Shown here: positions 26,401-34,665 of the stretch, piece after piece
Layout: each line of letters starts with the position of its first letter
Position numbering within the stretch: position 1 is the stretch's first letter
Assembly (NCBI GenBank): GCA_024398815.1
Contig: JAKSIL010000008.1
Coordinates: forward strand, 1-64,000
Source of the DNA: Fibrobacter sp.
GTDB lineage: Bacteria > Fibrobacterota > Fibrobacteria > Fibrobacterales > Fibrobacteraceae
Length of the DNA stretch: 64,000 bases
Direction: 5' to 3'
Notes under the pieces: model-generated
Database searches by the model: none
Seen by the model: only the letters and a program-made list of their open reading frames with translations
What the model was told of the DNA's origin: nothing
Program-made: the position numbers and the translations under genes

Positions 26401-27921
26401 GTCAGCTGGAAGCCCATCATGAGTTTCTATGGAGACTTTGATGGACAAGGGCACACCATTTCCGGCTTGTATGTGAACAACTTTGCCATTGATTCCGTTG
26501 GGTTTATCGGTTCTGCCGACCCCATAGATGAATATTGGATGGACGTTCCGTCCATGCAAATCAAGAATTTGACCATTAAGGATTCCTACTTCTTCGGGAA
26601 GGAATACATCGGTGCGGTTTTGGGCGCATCGCACAATGTCCATACCATACTTGACAACATTCATACGGACGCCCTTGTCGTAGGTAAAGAAACTGTTGGC
26701 GGCATTTGCGGAGGCCCCGCCTACATGGGTGAAATATCTATTTTAAATTCCCATAACGAAGGCCCTGTTCAAGGCGAATATGGAGTGGGAGGTCTTGCCG
26801 GACTCGTCACCAAGCAGCTCGAAAACTCCTACAATACAGGGAATGTAAAAGGAATTAGCGCCATTGGAGGTGTAGCCGGCGGCGGCAATGGCGTCGTGGC
26901 AAAGAATTTGTACAACACGGGTATCGTCGAAGGCGAACGGACTATTGGAGGAATCATGTCCGGATGCAGCAGCTGCCGTGTTGAACAAGTGGCGAACTTC
27001 GGGCCCGTTATTGCAGTGTCGCAAGGGGCGGGCATTTTCGGAGAAATGAGTGGAGAGCTTTTGAATTCGTACAATTCGGGTGTCATCATTTCAACTTACG
27101 ATGGAGCCGGCCTCGTTTCCGACGCCCTCAAACTTGTCATTGCAAATTCATTCAATACATACAACTATATAGTTCCGGAATACGGTTTCGGCGGACTTGT
27201 CTATTCCACCGGTGATTGGCGCAATGTAAGAATGGCAAACGCATTTTCCATAAACGAAAATAGTGAGTATGGCTATGACGAAATCGTAATGACCGAGGAA
27301 CAGTTCGCCGACGGCACTGTTCTCAAGGCTCTGCAGGAATACCGCGATTCTTTAATCGACGGAAAAATTTGGACGCAAGAAATCGGAAAGGACAAACATC
27401 CTGTATTCAAGGGAATGAATGTAGAAGAACCCATTTATTCTTCCGAAAGTATAACTTCCAGTTCATCTTCCGAAAAGACCGTATCCAGCTCGTCTGAAAA
27501 CGCAAAATCCAGTTCATCGACTAAAACAGTTTCCAGTTCATCAGAAAATGCGAAATCCAGTTCGTCGACCAAAACAGTTTCCAGTTCGTCGGAAAAAGTC
27601 AAATCAAGCGCCTCGACCAAAACTTCTTCAAGTTCTTCGTCCAGCAAAAAGGATTCAGGCAAGTCCTCGAGTTCTTCAAAGAAAAATACAAGCCGTCTGG
27701 AAAACGCGAATTTTGCAGCCGCATACGGTCTGACCATCGACAACAGGAGCATTCGAATCTACGGAATTAGACTGGCAACAACAATAGAACTGTTCGACAT
27801 GAACGGAACCCTGATTTCAAGAAGCGAAGTCAATCCAGGAAGCGCAGCGTTAGCGGTCAAGCGCCCAGGACGCTATATTCTCCGCATAGGCGACATTACG
27901 CAAGCCGTAAATATCAAGTAA
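23497..27921 (+). CDS. Giant modular GLUG-type surface protein with InlB-like repeat and sorting tail
   Basis: 1474 residues; signal peptide to about 22 (VLAHA). Three large modules begin with matching phrases: GCYQIGSANELYGFAQI (~30), GCYMIGNADELYGFASV (~467) and CYEIGNLEELFQFSIF (~910). Each then has FDG..KTISGLY-type turns and GLUG-like beta repeats (GGIIGASF, SVGGLVNT, GVGGLAGLV) that probably form a right-handed beta-helix. Between modules 2 and 3 is a Listeria-Bacteroides (Flg_new/InlB) repeat, GYVFAGWFESEDF to NLYARWF. Then come a Ser-rich linker (1310-1400) and a C-terminal sorting-like tail (TIELFDMNGTLI, RPGRYILRIG). A likely adhesin or surface scaffold; partner unknown. Transcribed alone, followed by a strong terminator. 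Confidence 0.85.
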   Translation: MKISVISLFTVLAFGVLAHAVSITPETPRIIDGCYQIGSANELYGFAQIVTDSTEKKSGAYICGKLIADITVNENVLKPNGNLIDNTERLVQWKPINGFSGIFDGNNKTISGLYTQDSFEEYIGLFGYVDAYRQNDTTKIMNLGIVDSYFQGNSSQYTGAIVGWTGIISKLKISNCFNKGTIEGSMYTGGIIGASFSSITIENCYNEGRIISYAYNGSGVGGIIGMTANDTLYISNCANFSDIGTGGFIGGIAGYVLNVQMKKCYNLGNLTSTQYSVGGLVNTIKATGNTPKVDNFSRIEQSYNSGNIDAHTVAGAIVASIGPTELQVVNSFSDGDLSAWRVTDDSFIGEASSSKVLIDNSFFTCRTLDSTTWLKFLPSDCEENSTCIVNNSFFLSNVSHSENSATSDELENGSVALKLHDYNENGVDGSVWGQSIGSDLHPSFAGTIEFNMTEAHISPKIPELVDGCYMIGNADELYGFASVVNGTDSTEKNPTACGKLTDDIVINERLLINGDSINARGRKLAIWNPIDSFVGTFDGQNHYISGLYIDLPKRDSIGFFKVVGSKDGLSPVEIKNLGFRDSYFHAVSVAAFVGWVHSPLTISNSYVDAFIEAEDCASGFVNIASELIDSYEIIAREFFTLKDCHARGILKGERTFGLVRLVDHFKNAVIENCSNESFIQGSTFFGTSGLVGEARQGSLSIINSYAATGLADSVHTNGLIGSFEYNQYIDNKLRIINSYVIGDPQKKHNYNGLLMQTSTNANIFIENSYYCSDSTNYRGGIQAKAADFANGTIAAELHNYKKDGVDGSIWGQDVGVDFHPTFIGEISGFTPTISKLALTTFDGDTAEYMDHYVEGHTTYLPHPVREGYVFAGWFESEDFNSDAVLLIKESDIGDKNLYARWFEIKTPPFKDDCYEIGNLEELFQFSIFISDTNRANREIPVCAKLTADITLNKNVVVENKLNEDAIGFVSWKPIMSFYGDFDGQGHTISGLYVNNFAIDSVGFIGSADPIDEYWMDVPSMQIKNLTIKDSYFFGKEYIGAVLGASHNVHTILDNIHTDALVVGKETVGGICGGPAYMGEISILNSHNEGPVQGEYGVGGLAGLVTKQLENSYNTGNVKGISAIGGVAGGGNGVVAKNLYNTGIVEGERTIGGIMSGCSSCRVEQVANFGPVIAVSQGAGIFGEMSGELLNSYNSGVIISTYDGAGLVSDALKLVIANSFNTYNYIVPEYGFGGLVYSTGDWRNVRMANAFSINENSEYGYDEIVMTEEQFADGTVLKALQEYRDSLIDGKIWTQEIGKDKHPVFKGMNVEEPIYSSESITSSSSSEKTVSSSSENAKSSSSTKTVSSSSENAKSSSSTKTVSSSSEKVKSSASTKTSSSSSSSKKDSGKSSSSSKKNTSRLENANFAAAYGLTIDNRSIRIYGIRLATTIELFDMNGTLISRSEVNPGSAALAVKRPGRYILRIGDITQAVNIK
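27480..27605 (+). repeat. 48-bp Ser-rich coding repeats
   Basis: The peptide ENAKSSSSTKTVSSSS recurs with a 16-codon period in the linker of the giant surface protein. The copies use slightly different codons. Confidence 0.8.
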
Positions 27922-27957
27922 CGACGACTCATCAACAGCGGATATTCGCGATTTACG

Positions 27958-27985
27958 CCCCCGGCAAAACCGGGGGTTTTCTTTA
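27958..27985 (+). terminator. Rho-independent terminator
   Basis: Perfect stem CCCCCGG / CCGGGGG with loop CAAAA, then TTTTCTTTATT. It lies between the giant surface protein gene and hisS. Confidence 0.9.
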
Positions 27986-27998
27986 TTTTTCTACATTT

Positions 27999-29285
27999 AT
28001 GCGCACTATGAGCATTCAAATTCCTCAGTTGCCCAAGGGCACACGTGATTTTTACCCGGAAGCGGAACGCATCCAGAACTACATTTTCGACACCTGGCGC
28101 AAAACCGCCGAAGAATTCGCCTACGAAGAATACGAAGGTCCGATGTTTGAGCATCTGGAACTCTACACCGGTAAATCCGGCGAAGAAATCGTAAGCCAGC
28201 TTTACAACTTCAAGGACAAGGGCGACCGCGAAATTGCGCTGCGCCCCGAAATGACTCCGACCCTCGCCCGCCTTGTGATTCAAAAGGCCCGCGAACTCAA
28301 GAAGCCGTTCAAGTGGTTCAGCATGCCGCGCCTGTTCCGTTACGAAAAGGCACAGAAGGGCCGCCTCCGCGAGTTCTTCCAGTTGAACATGGACATTATC
28401 GGCACCGAAAGCATCTACGCCGAAGCAGACCTCATGGCATCCATCGCAACGATGCTCCGCAAGTTCGGCCTCGAAGATACGGACTTCGCCATCGGCGTTT
28501 CGAGCCGCAAACTGCTCGCCACCTACCTCGAAGAAATCGGCGCCCCGAACCCGGCGCTCGTCTACCCGGTTCTCGACCGCCGCTTGAAAATCGGCCCCGA
28601 AGCTTTTGCTAAGGCTCTCACCGACGCAGGCCTCACCGAAGAACAGATTGCAAAGCTCGACGCCTTCATGAGCTGCAAGAGCATTGAAGAAGTGCAGGCA
28701 GCGGTCCATAGCGAAGCCGCCACGGCAGCGCTTGCCGAAATCCAGGACTTGTTCGCCACTTTGGAAGCCGCAGGCTTTGGCGCTTGCGTCAACCTCGACC
28801 TGAGTATCGTCCGCGGACTCGCCTACTACACGGGCATCGTGTTCGAAGTATTCGACAAGGGTAAATCCATGCGCGCGATTGCCGGTGGTGGTCGTTACGA
28901 CAGCCTTACCGAAAAACTCGGCGGCGACCGCATCCCGGGAGTGGGCTTTGGCATGGGCGACGTGGTCCTCGCCGACCTCCTCCGCGAACACGGCAAGCTC
29001 CCCGACCCAAAGCAGAGCGTAGACTTCTACATCGCAAGTTTCACGAACGACATGAAGAAGGTCTTTGGAACAGCCCAGTTGTTCCGCGCAGGCGGAAACT
29101 CCGTGAGCCATCCGCTCGCCGCCATGAAGATGGGTAAGCAACTGGACCAGGCCAATTACCAAGGCGCAAAGATTGTTGTCTATGTGGATGGCGACAAGGC
29201 ATCTGCCGGGGAATTCGAATTCAAGGATCTCCGCGACGGCACCATGCATGTTGGAAACGTAGAAGCAATCAAAGCAGCGCTTTAA
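27999..29285 (+). CDS. hisS: Histidyl-tRNA synthetase
   Basis: 428 residues. It charges tRNA-His. Class II signatures are visible: LPKGTRDFYPE at the N-terminus, motif 2 (MPRLFRYEKAQKGRLREFFQ), the histidine-specific IVRGLAYYTGIVFEV and motif 3 (VGFGMGDVVLADLL). A C-terminal anticodon domain (about 340-428) ends EAIKAAL. The first ATG is at 27999; a second in-frame ATG at 28008 gives MSIQIPQLPKG and may be the true start, since neither has a clear Shine-Dalgarno. Monocistronic, between a terminator and an AT-rich inverted repeat. Confidence 0.95.
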   Translation: MRTMSIQIPQLPKGTRDFYPEAERIQNYIFDTWRKTAEEFAYEEYEGPMFEHLELYTGKSGEEIVSQLYNFKDKGDREIALRPEMTPTLARLVIQKARELKKPFKWFSMPRLFRYEKAQKGRLREFFQLNMDIIGTESIYAEADLMASIATMLRKFGLEDTDFAIGVSSRKLLATYLEEIGAPNPALVYPVLDRRLKIGPEAFAKALTDAGLTEEQIAKLDAFMSCKSIEEVQAAVHSEAATAALAEIQDLFATLEAAGFGACVNLDLSIVRGLAYYTGIVFEVFDKGKSMRAIAGGGRYDSLTEKLGGDRIPGVGFGMGDVVLADLLREHGKLPDPKQSVDFYIASFTNDMKKVFGTAQLFRAGGNSVSHPLAAMKMGKQLDQANYQGAKIVVYVDGDKASAGEFEFKDLRDGTMHVGNVEAIKAAL

Positions 29286-29382
29286 TTGAAATTATGAATT
29301 ATGAGTTATGGATTATGAGAAATCAATTCATACATCATAATTCTCCTCTCATACTTCGTAATTCACACCTCACTCCTTATAT
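29286..29382. repeat. AT-rich inverted repeat after hisS
   Basis: GAATTATGAGTTATG at 29297-29311 pairs, with two mismatches, with CATACATCATAATTC at 29329-29343. Further TCATAC and GTAATTC words follow. It resembles the spacer at 14628-14700 and may fold into a hairpin in the hisS 3' region. Confidence 0.5.
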
Positions 29383-31032
29383 ATGACTCCTTTAAAAACC
29401 CTCTTATCCATCATCAGCTTATTTGTAGTTCTTGCCGTGGTGGCCATCGCCTATCCTGACGGTGGCATCAACGTTGGCGACAAGACTCTCCGTTATCCGA
29501 AACTCACCGACATTTTCGAAAAAGCGGACCCAGCCGACTCAAACGGAGCTGCCACTGCCGACCCGGAAGAGGCTATTCGCGAAATGATGGAAGCCACGAA
29601 AAGAAAGGAGTTCTCGGCATTCTCGGATTCACTCAAGTTCTACGAGGATTTTTTCACCAAAGGAAGAACCCGTTTCGACCTCCCCAACAACGACCCCACC
29701 TGGTTCGACAGGTTCTTTTTGCATTTGCAGTTGGCTGAACTGGACAGCACCGTAGTGCACATCGTGCATTATGGAGACTCCCAACTCGAGGAAGACAGAA
29801 TTTCCGCAACCATCCGCGAAGACTTGCAAGAGGAATTTGGCGGAGCAGGCCCAGGCATGATGCCGCCCATCATGGCTGTGCCTTCGCAGACCACGAGCCA
29901 CTGGAACAGTGGAAACCTGCAGCGCTACATTCTCTTTGGCCCCAAGGAAGAAGAAGCCGACCACAATCGCTACGGACCTCTCGCCCAGCTGGCCGATTTG
30001 AACGGTTCCGCCGTCATCGGCATCAAGAAACGCGAAGACCGTAAAAACGCATTTTCCCATGTAGGCGGTTATTCCGTCATCAAAGTGCTCGCAGGCAAGC
30101 GCGGCAACCTCAAGCTCAAGTTGACCTACGAAAAGACTGTTGAAGAAGTCGTCGGGATGAACGCCGACAGCACGCAAAAAATCAAGCGTTCCATAAAAAC
30201 GACCGAAGCCGCCGGTCCTGAAATTGAAAAATTGAAGAAGCTCAACGTGTACACATGGAAACTCCCCGACACAACGAGCAGCGCCAAAATCTACCTCAGC
30301 GGAAACGCAGAAATCTACGCCATTTCCGCCGACGGAAAATACGGTGTGGCCGTTGACAATGTCGCCATGCGCGGAAGTTCGGGCACAGTATTCCATCGTA
30401 TAGACTCCGAACTCCTGGCCGAATCGTACAAGGCCATGAACGCCCGCCTGATCATCATGGAATACGGCGGAAACCTCGTACCAGGCACGAACAGCGGCAA
30501 CGTGGACTGGACCAAGAAGTTGATTACACGACAAATTCAAGCCATTCAAAAGGCGAATCCCGACGCCGACATTCTGTTCATCGGCCCAGCAGACATGGCA
30601 AAGCAACAAGACGGAGTGTGGAAGACTTATCCCGGCCTAGCACTTACCATCAAGGCTTTGCGCGAAGTGGCTCTCGAAAACGGAGCCGCTTATTGGGACA
30701 TGCATCGAGTCATGGGCGGAAACGGAGCCATGATCAAGTGGACCAAGAAAGAACCCGCACTCGGCTTTACAGACCACATTCACTTTACCAGACGCGGTGC
30801 AGCCTACATGGGCGATTTGTTCTGTTCAGCACTCCGCATGCATTATGACTACTTCAGCTTCCGCGACCGCCACAAAATTAGCGACGAAAAGCTGAACGCC
30901 ATTCATGACTTCGCCGACAGTCTCAAAACGGTCAAGGCCGACTCCGCAAACTCCGTCAGCGCCGATTCCACAAAGCCCGCAAACGCCAACTCTAGCAAGA
31001 ACCAACCGGCTGTCAAGGAGAGCTCTAAATGA
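29383..31032 (+). CDS. SGNH-fold acyltransferase/esterase partner of MBOAT
   Basis: 549 residues with an N-terminal signal anchor (LLSIISLFVVLAVVAIA). The SGNH nucleophile block is VVHIVHYGDSQLEEDR (Ser133). Later blocks are IIMEYGGNLVPGT and ADILFIGPADMA, and the catalytic D-x-H is in FTDHIHFTRRGAAYMGDLF near 466. In operons with AlgI-like MBOAT proteins such extracytoplasmic SGNH proteins (AlgJ/AlgX, PatB, DltD types) pass acyl groups to a polysaccharide or cell-wall polymer. The C-terminus is a low-complexity Ala/Asp/Ser/Asn tail. It overlaps the next gene by 4 nt (ATGA). The acceptor polymer is unknown. Confidence 0.8.
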   Translation: MTPLKTLLSIISLFVVLAVVAIAYPDGGINVGDKTLRYPKLTDIFEKADPADSNGAATADPEEAIREMMEATKRKEFSAFSDSLKFYEDFFTKGRTRFDLPNNDPTWFDRFFLHLQLAELDSTVVHIVHYGDSQLEEDRISATIREDLQEEFGGAGPGMMPPIMAVPSQTTSHWNSGNLQRYILFGPKEEEADHNRYGPLAQLADLNGSAVIGIKKREDRKNAFSHVGGYSVIKVLAGKRGNLKLKLTYEKTVEEVVGMNADSTQKIKRSIKTTEAAGPEIEKLKKLNVYTWKLPDTTSSAKIYLSGNAEIYAISADGKYGVAVDNVAMRGSSGTVFHRIDSELLAESYKAMNARLIIMEYGGNLVPGTNSGNVDWTKKLITRQIQAIQKANPDADILFIGPADMAKQQDGVWKTYPGLALTIKALREVALENGAAYWDMHRVMGGNGAMIKWTKKEPALGFTDHIHFTRRGAAYMGDLFCSALRMHYDYFSFRDRHKISDEKLNAIHDFADSLKTVKADSANSVSADSTKPANANSSKNQPAVKESSK

Positions 31033-32789
31033 GGCGGGCTCGGCTAACATACGCACTTGTTTTTTACTTTGTCTTTGCGGCAAGTCTTTTCGCCAAGGAC
31101 TTGAACGTAGCTCCAGGCAGCTATAGCATCGATCTTACGAAGTACCCGTTCATTGACACGACGCTCAACACCATTCAATTTCCGAACGGCAACAAGAACT
31201 TCGAACACTTCTTCAGCAAAATGGATACTCTGGTTTTTGAAAACCGCGGACAAGTCAAGATACTGCACATTGGCGGCTCCCACCTGCAGGCCGACGTGAT
31301 TTCGGGCCGTATTCGTGAACACCTCGTGAAGGAATATCCAGGTGCAAGCGCCGGACGCGGATTTGTTTTCCCGTACTCCGCGGCCCGCACCAACACGCCG
31401 TCCAGCTATGCCAGTTACTACCAAGGTATTTGGGACATGAGCAAGAACGTGCGAAAGGAAATCACAAAACCGCTTGGACTTTTGGGAATCGCAGTCAGCA
31501 CAAGCGACCCTCGCGCCGAAATTTCGATTCTTCTGGACAAGTACAATTCGGAACCTATGTGGGGAGAAACAAAATTCCGCCTGTTCGGATACAGTGACGC
31601 CAACGACGTCGTTCCTGTACTCAAAGTGGATTCAACGGAAATTCCCGGAATTCTTGACACGGCAAGCCAAAGCTATGTATTCAAAAGTCCTCGCCCCATC
31701 GATACGATTCAAATCGCTTTCCGCTGGTTGGACACGTTGAAACAGGCTACCGTAGCCCAGTTCATCACAGATTCACTTGTTCAAGATTCCATCGCAAGGG
31801 CTAATGCAGACACCACGCAAAAGGACTCCGCCAAGACGACCGACACGACCGCCAAGGCGACAATTCCTTCAAATGTCGCACTGCCGCAGGTGGCGCTTGA
31901 TTCCATGTTCCAAGGCGACTGCAATGTTCTGGATACCGCATGCCTCGCCCGCGAAGAAGCCTCCACCAAAGCAAACAACGGAATGGTACGCTGCGCCGAC
32001 ATGAAGGCAAAGCCCGTCGTAAACTACGCCGAAGGCGAGCTTGACGAAACCAACGACAACAACGAGCACTGCATTCCAGATACCGTCGCCGTGGCTGATT
32101 CCGTCAAGGCGAACGCCCGTCCGCGCTTTACTCTCACGGGCATTCTCACCGAAAACGACTTTCCTGGCATCACCTACACTAACGTCGGCATCAACGGTGC
32201 GAAAGTCCACGACTACTTCGAAGAAATCTGTCCGTTATTCGAAAAAGAAATGGCCTATTACAAGCCCGACCTCGTGATTTTCGCTATCGGCATCAACGAC
32301 GCCAACGTAAAACATTTCAACGACAAGCAATTCCGCGAAGATTATGACAAGCTCATCGCTCGCATCAAGAAAGTAAGCCCGAACACAGCCTTCATTTTCG
32401 AAACCAACAACGACAGTTTCCGCAAGGTGAAAAGGAAACGCTTTGTGCAGCACCCGAACGGAGAAGTAGCGCGCAAGAGTTTCTTCATGCTGGGTGAAAA
32501 ATACGGTGCGGGCGTTTGGGATAAATTCAGCATCATGGGAGGTCTCGGTTCCATGGCCAAATGGGAAAAAGCCGATCTCGCCAAGAGCGACAAGGTGCAT
32601 TTTAAACTCGCCGGCTATCACCTACTGGGAGACATGTTCTACAAAGCCTTGATTCAAGCTTACCAAGAGCACATCGCCAACCTGCCGGCACTGGAGCCCA
32701 AGGCACCCGAAGCCGCACCTAGTGCCAACGCAGCTTCAAAATCCGAACAGACCAAGACAAATTCAGGCCCCGCCCCCGAAAAAAAATGA
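31029..32789 (+). CDS. Second SGNH-fold acyltransferase/esterase of the MBOAT operon
   Basis: 586 residues with a signal peptide (FYFVFAASLFA). The nucleophile block is VKILHIGGSHLQADVI (Ser84), then PDLVIFAIGINDANV (block III-like Asn) and the catalytic D-x-H in KSDKVHFKLAGYHLLGDMF near 520. A ~110-residue Thr/Asp/Ala-rich insert with four Cys (QGDCNV, DTACLA, VRCADM, EHCIPD) sits between the beta domain and block III, unlike the first SGNH protein. The tail is Ala/Pro/Lys-rich. It overlaps the previous gene by 4 nt and the MBOAT gene starts 8 nt later, so the three are translated together. Probably periplasmic O-acyl transfer. Confidence 0.8.
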   Translation: MRRARLTYALVFYFVFAASLFAKDLNVAPGSYSIDLTKYPFIDTTLNTIQFPNGNKNFEHFFSKMDTLVFENRGQVKILHIGGSHLQADVISGRIREHLVKEYPGASAGRGFVFPYSAARTNTPSSYASYYQGIWDMSKNVRKEITKPLGLLGIAVSTSDPRAEISILLDKYNSEPMWGETKFRLFGYSDANDVVPVLKVDSTEIPGILDTASQSYVFKSPRPIDTIQIAFRWLDTLKQATVAQFITDSLVQDSIARANADTTQKDSAKTTDTTAKATIPSNVALPQVALDSMFQGDCNVLDTACLAREEASTKANNGMVRCADMKAKPVVNYAEGELDETNDNNEHCIPDTVAVADSVKANARPRFTLTGILTENDFPGITYTNVGINGAKVHDYFEEICPLFEKEMAYYKPDLVIFAIGINDANVKHFNDKQFREDYDKLIARIKKVSPNTAFIFETNNDSFRKVKRKRFVQHPNGEVARKSFFMLGEKYGAGVWDKFSIMGGLGSMAKWEKADLAKSDKVHFKLAGYHLLGDMFYKALIQAYQEHIANLPALEPKAPEAAPSANAASKSEQTKTNSGPAPEKK

Positions 32790-32797
32790 GTTGACAC

Positions 32798-34648
32798 ATG
32801 CTCGATTACGTTATTCCATACTTAGTACGCACCTTTTCATTTGACCCGAATAGTCCCCTGCTCTTTACGCAGTTCTACTTCTGGGGATTCTTCGCGGTCG
32901 TATTCGCCGTATTCTCCCTGATTCACAGCAAACTTTTGCTGCGTAACGCTTTCCTTTTTGCAACAAGCCTTTTCTTCTACTACAAGACGAGCGGAAGTTA
33001 CGTCTGCATCCTTATTTTCTGCGTCATCGCGAACTTCTTCATCGGCAAGTGGATTGAAGCCTCTCAAGCGAAATGGAAAAAGAAGATTTTGATGATTGTG
33101 GTCGTATTCATCGACCTGCTCGTTCTCTGCTACTACAAGTATTCCTACTTCTTCCTCGACGCCCTTTACGACTTCACAGGCATTGAACTCCACGTCTACA
33201 ACTTCTTCGCTGCGGCAAGCAACAAGATGTTCAATACGCATTCACTCGTCGATACGATTATCCTGCCCGTGGGCATTTCGTTCTTCACGTTTCAAGCGAT
33301 GAGTTACTGCATCGACATCTATCGCGGAAAAATCAAGGCCGTCAAAAACATTCTCGACTTCGGTTTTTACCTTTCCTTCTTCCCGCAACTCGTCGCAGGC
33401 CCGATTGTGCGCGCCGACAAGTTCGTTCCGCAACTCTACAAGAAGTATTTCCTCCCCCGCAGGGCATTCGGCATGGCCGTTTTCTGGATTTTGAACGGCC
33501 TTGGCAAAAAGATTATCTTGAGTGACTATCTCGCGACGAATTTCGTGGACCGCGTTTTCGATACACCGCTCCTCTTTACAGGCCTCGAAAACCTGATTGC
33601 CCTTTTCGCATACTCGCTGCAGGTTTACGCGGACTTCTCCGGATACACGGACATAGCCATCGGTGTAGCCCTTCTCATGGGATTCCGCCTGCCACAGAAC
33701 TTCAACAGCCCGTACAAGGCCAAGAGCCCCACAGAATTCTGGCGTCGTTGGCACATCAGCCTTTCCAGTTGGTGGCGCGACTACCTGTACATTCCTCTCG
33801 GCGGAAACCGCAATGCGACCATCGGCACTTATTTCTGGATGATTTTCCTGAGCACGGTCGCCATACTCCTTTCCGGAAGCGTCTGGGTCGGAATCGCCCT
33901 CGGCCTCTTCTTCCTCTATATCGCCATTTACGCCTACTTCAAGCCCGATTCCCGCAAGTTCATCACCACGAACATGAACGCCATGGCCACGCAGATTGTG
34001 GGCGGTTGGTGGCACGGAGCAAGTTGGAACTTCATCATCTGGGGCGGTTTGAACGGCTTCGGTCAAGTGTTCAACAAGATTTGGGTCAAGCGAAGCGCCA
34101 ACGTACGCGCAAGCGTCGCCCTCTTCCTCTTTGCCGTCAGCGCCATTGTCTACAAGCACTTCACCGTTCCTATATGCGCAATTACCGCCGTATGGTTCGG
34201 AGTCATTTTCGTAGGCATCTACATCACCATCATTTTCAAACTTTTCAGCGACAAGGCATTCCCATGGCTTTCGACCGCCTGGAACGTAACCCTCACCTTC
34301 ATTTTCATCACCTTCACGCGACTTTTCTTCCGCGCAGGCAGTAACCTCGACCCCGCCGAAGCTAACGAAGTCGCCTGGAATACGGCGAAGAACATGGTGA
34401 ACCAGATGGGAACCGCCTGGAAATGGGACACGCTCGGCACCATCGCCTGGGAACACATCAACATCATCCTCGTGTTTGTCGCAGGCATGCTCATCCACTG
34501 GATTCCCGCCCGAGTCAAGAGCCGCTACCGCATCACGTTTGCAAGCCTCCCCATCCCACTCATGGTACTTGCGACGGCGTTCATCATCTTCGTGATTTAC
34601 CAGTTCATGAGCGCAGACAGCTGCCCGTTCATCTACTTCCAGTTCTAA
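32798..34648 (+). CDS. MBOAT-family O-acyltransferase (AlgI/PatA-like)
   Basis: 616 residues, with a polytopic layout of about 11-13 helices. The family core is clear: PVGISFFTFQAMSYCIDIYR, FFPQLVAGPIVRADKF, SGYTDIAIGVALLMGF, FWRRWHISLSSWWRDYLYI and the invariant His406 in GGWWHGASWNFIIWGGLNG. MBOAT proteins of this branch move acetyl groups across the inner membrane for O-acetylation of alginate, peptidoglycan or other polymers. Two secreted SGNH partners precede it in one operon. It converges on the SDR gene with 17 nt between, and no terminator is evident there. Confidence 0.93.
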   Translation: MLDYVIPYLVRTFSFDPNSPLLFTQFYFWGFFAVVFAVFSLIHSKLLLRNAFLFATSLFFYYKTSGSYVCILIFCVIANFFIGKWIEASQAKWKKKILMIVVVFIDLLVLCYYKYSYFFLDALYDFTGIELHVYNFFAAASNKMFNTHSLVDTIILPVGISFFTFQAMSYCIDIYRGKIKAVKNILDFGFYLSFFPQLVAGPIVRADKFVPQLYKKYFLPRRAFGMAVFWILNGLGKKIILSDYLATNFVDRVFDTPLLFTGLENLIALFAYSLQVYADFSGYTDIAIGVALLMGFRLPQNFNSPYKAKSPTEFWRRWHISLSSWWRDYLYIPLGGNRNATIGTYFWMIFLSTVAILLSGSVWVGIALGLFFLYIAIYAYFKPDSRKFITTNMNAMATQIVGGWWHGASWNFIIWGGLNGFGQVFNKIWVKRSANVRASVALFLFAVSAIVYKHFTVPICAITAVWFGVIFVGIYITIIFKLFSDKAFPWLSTAWNVTLTFIFITFTRLFFRAGSNLDPAEANEVAWNTAKNMVNQMGTAWKWDTLGTIAWEHINIILVFVAGMLIHWIPARVKSRYRITFASLPIPLMVLATAFIIFVIYQFMSADSCPFIYFQF

Positions 34649-34665
34649 AAAATTGGGGCGTTCCG

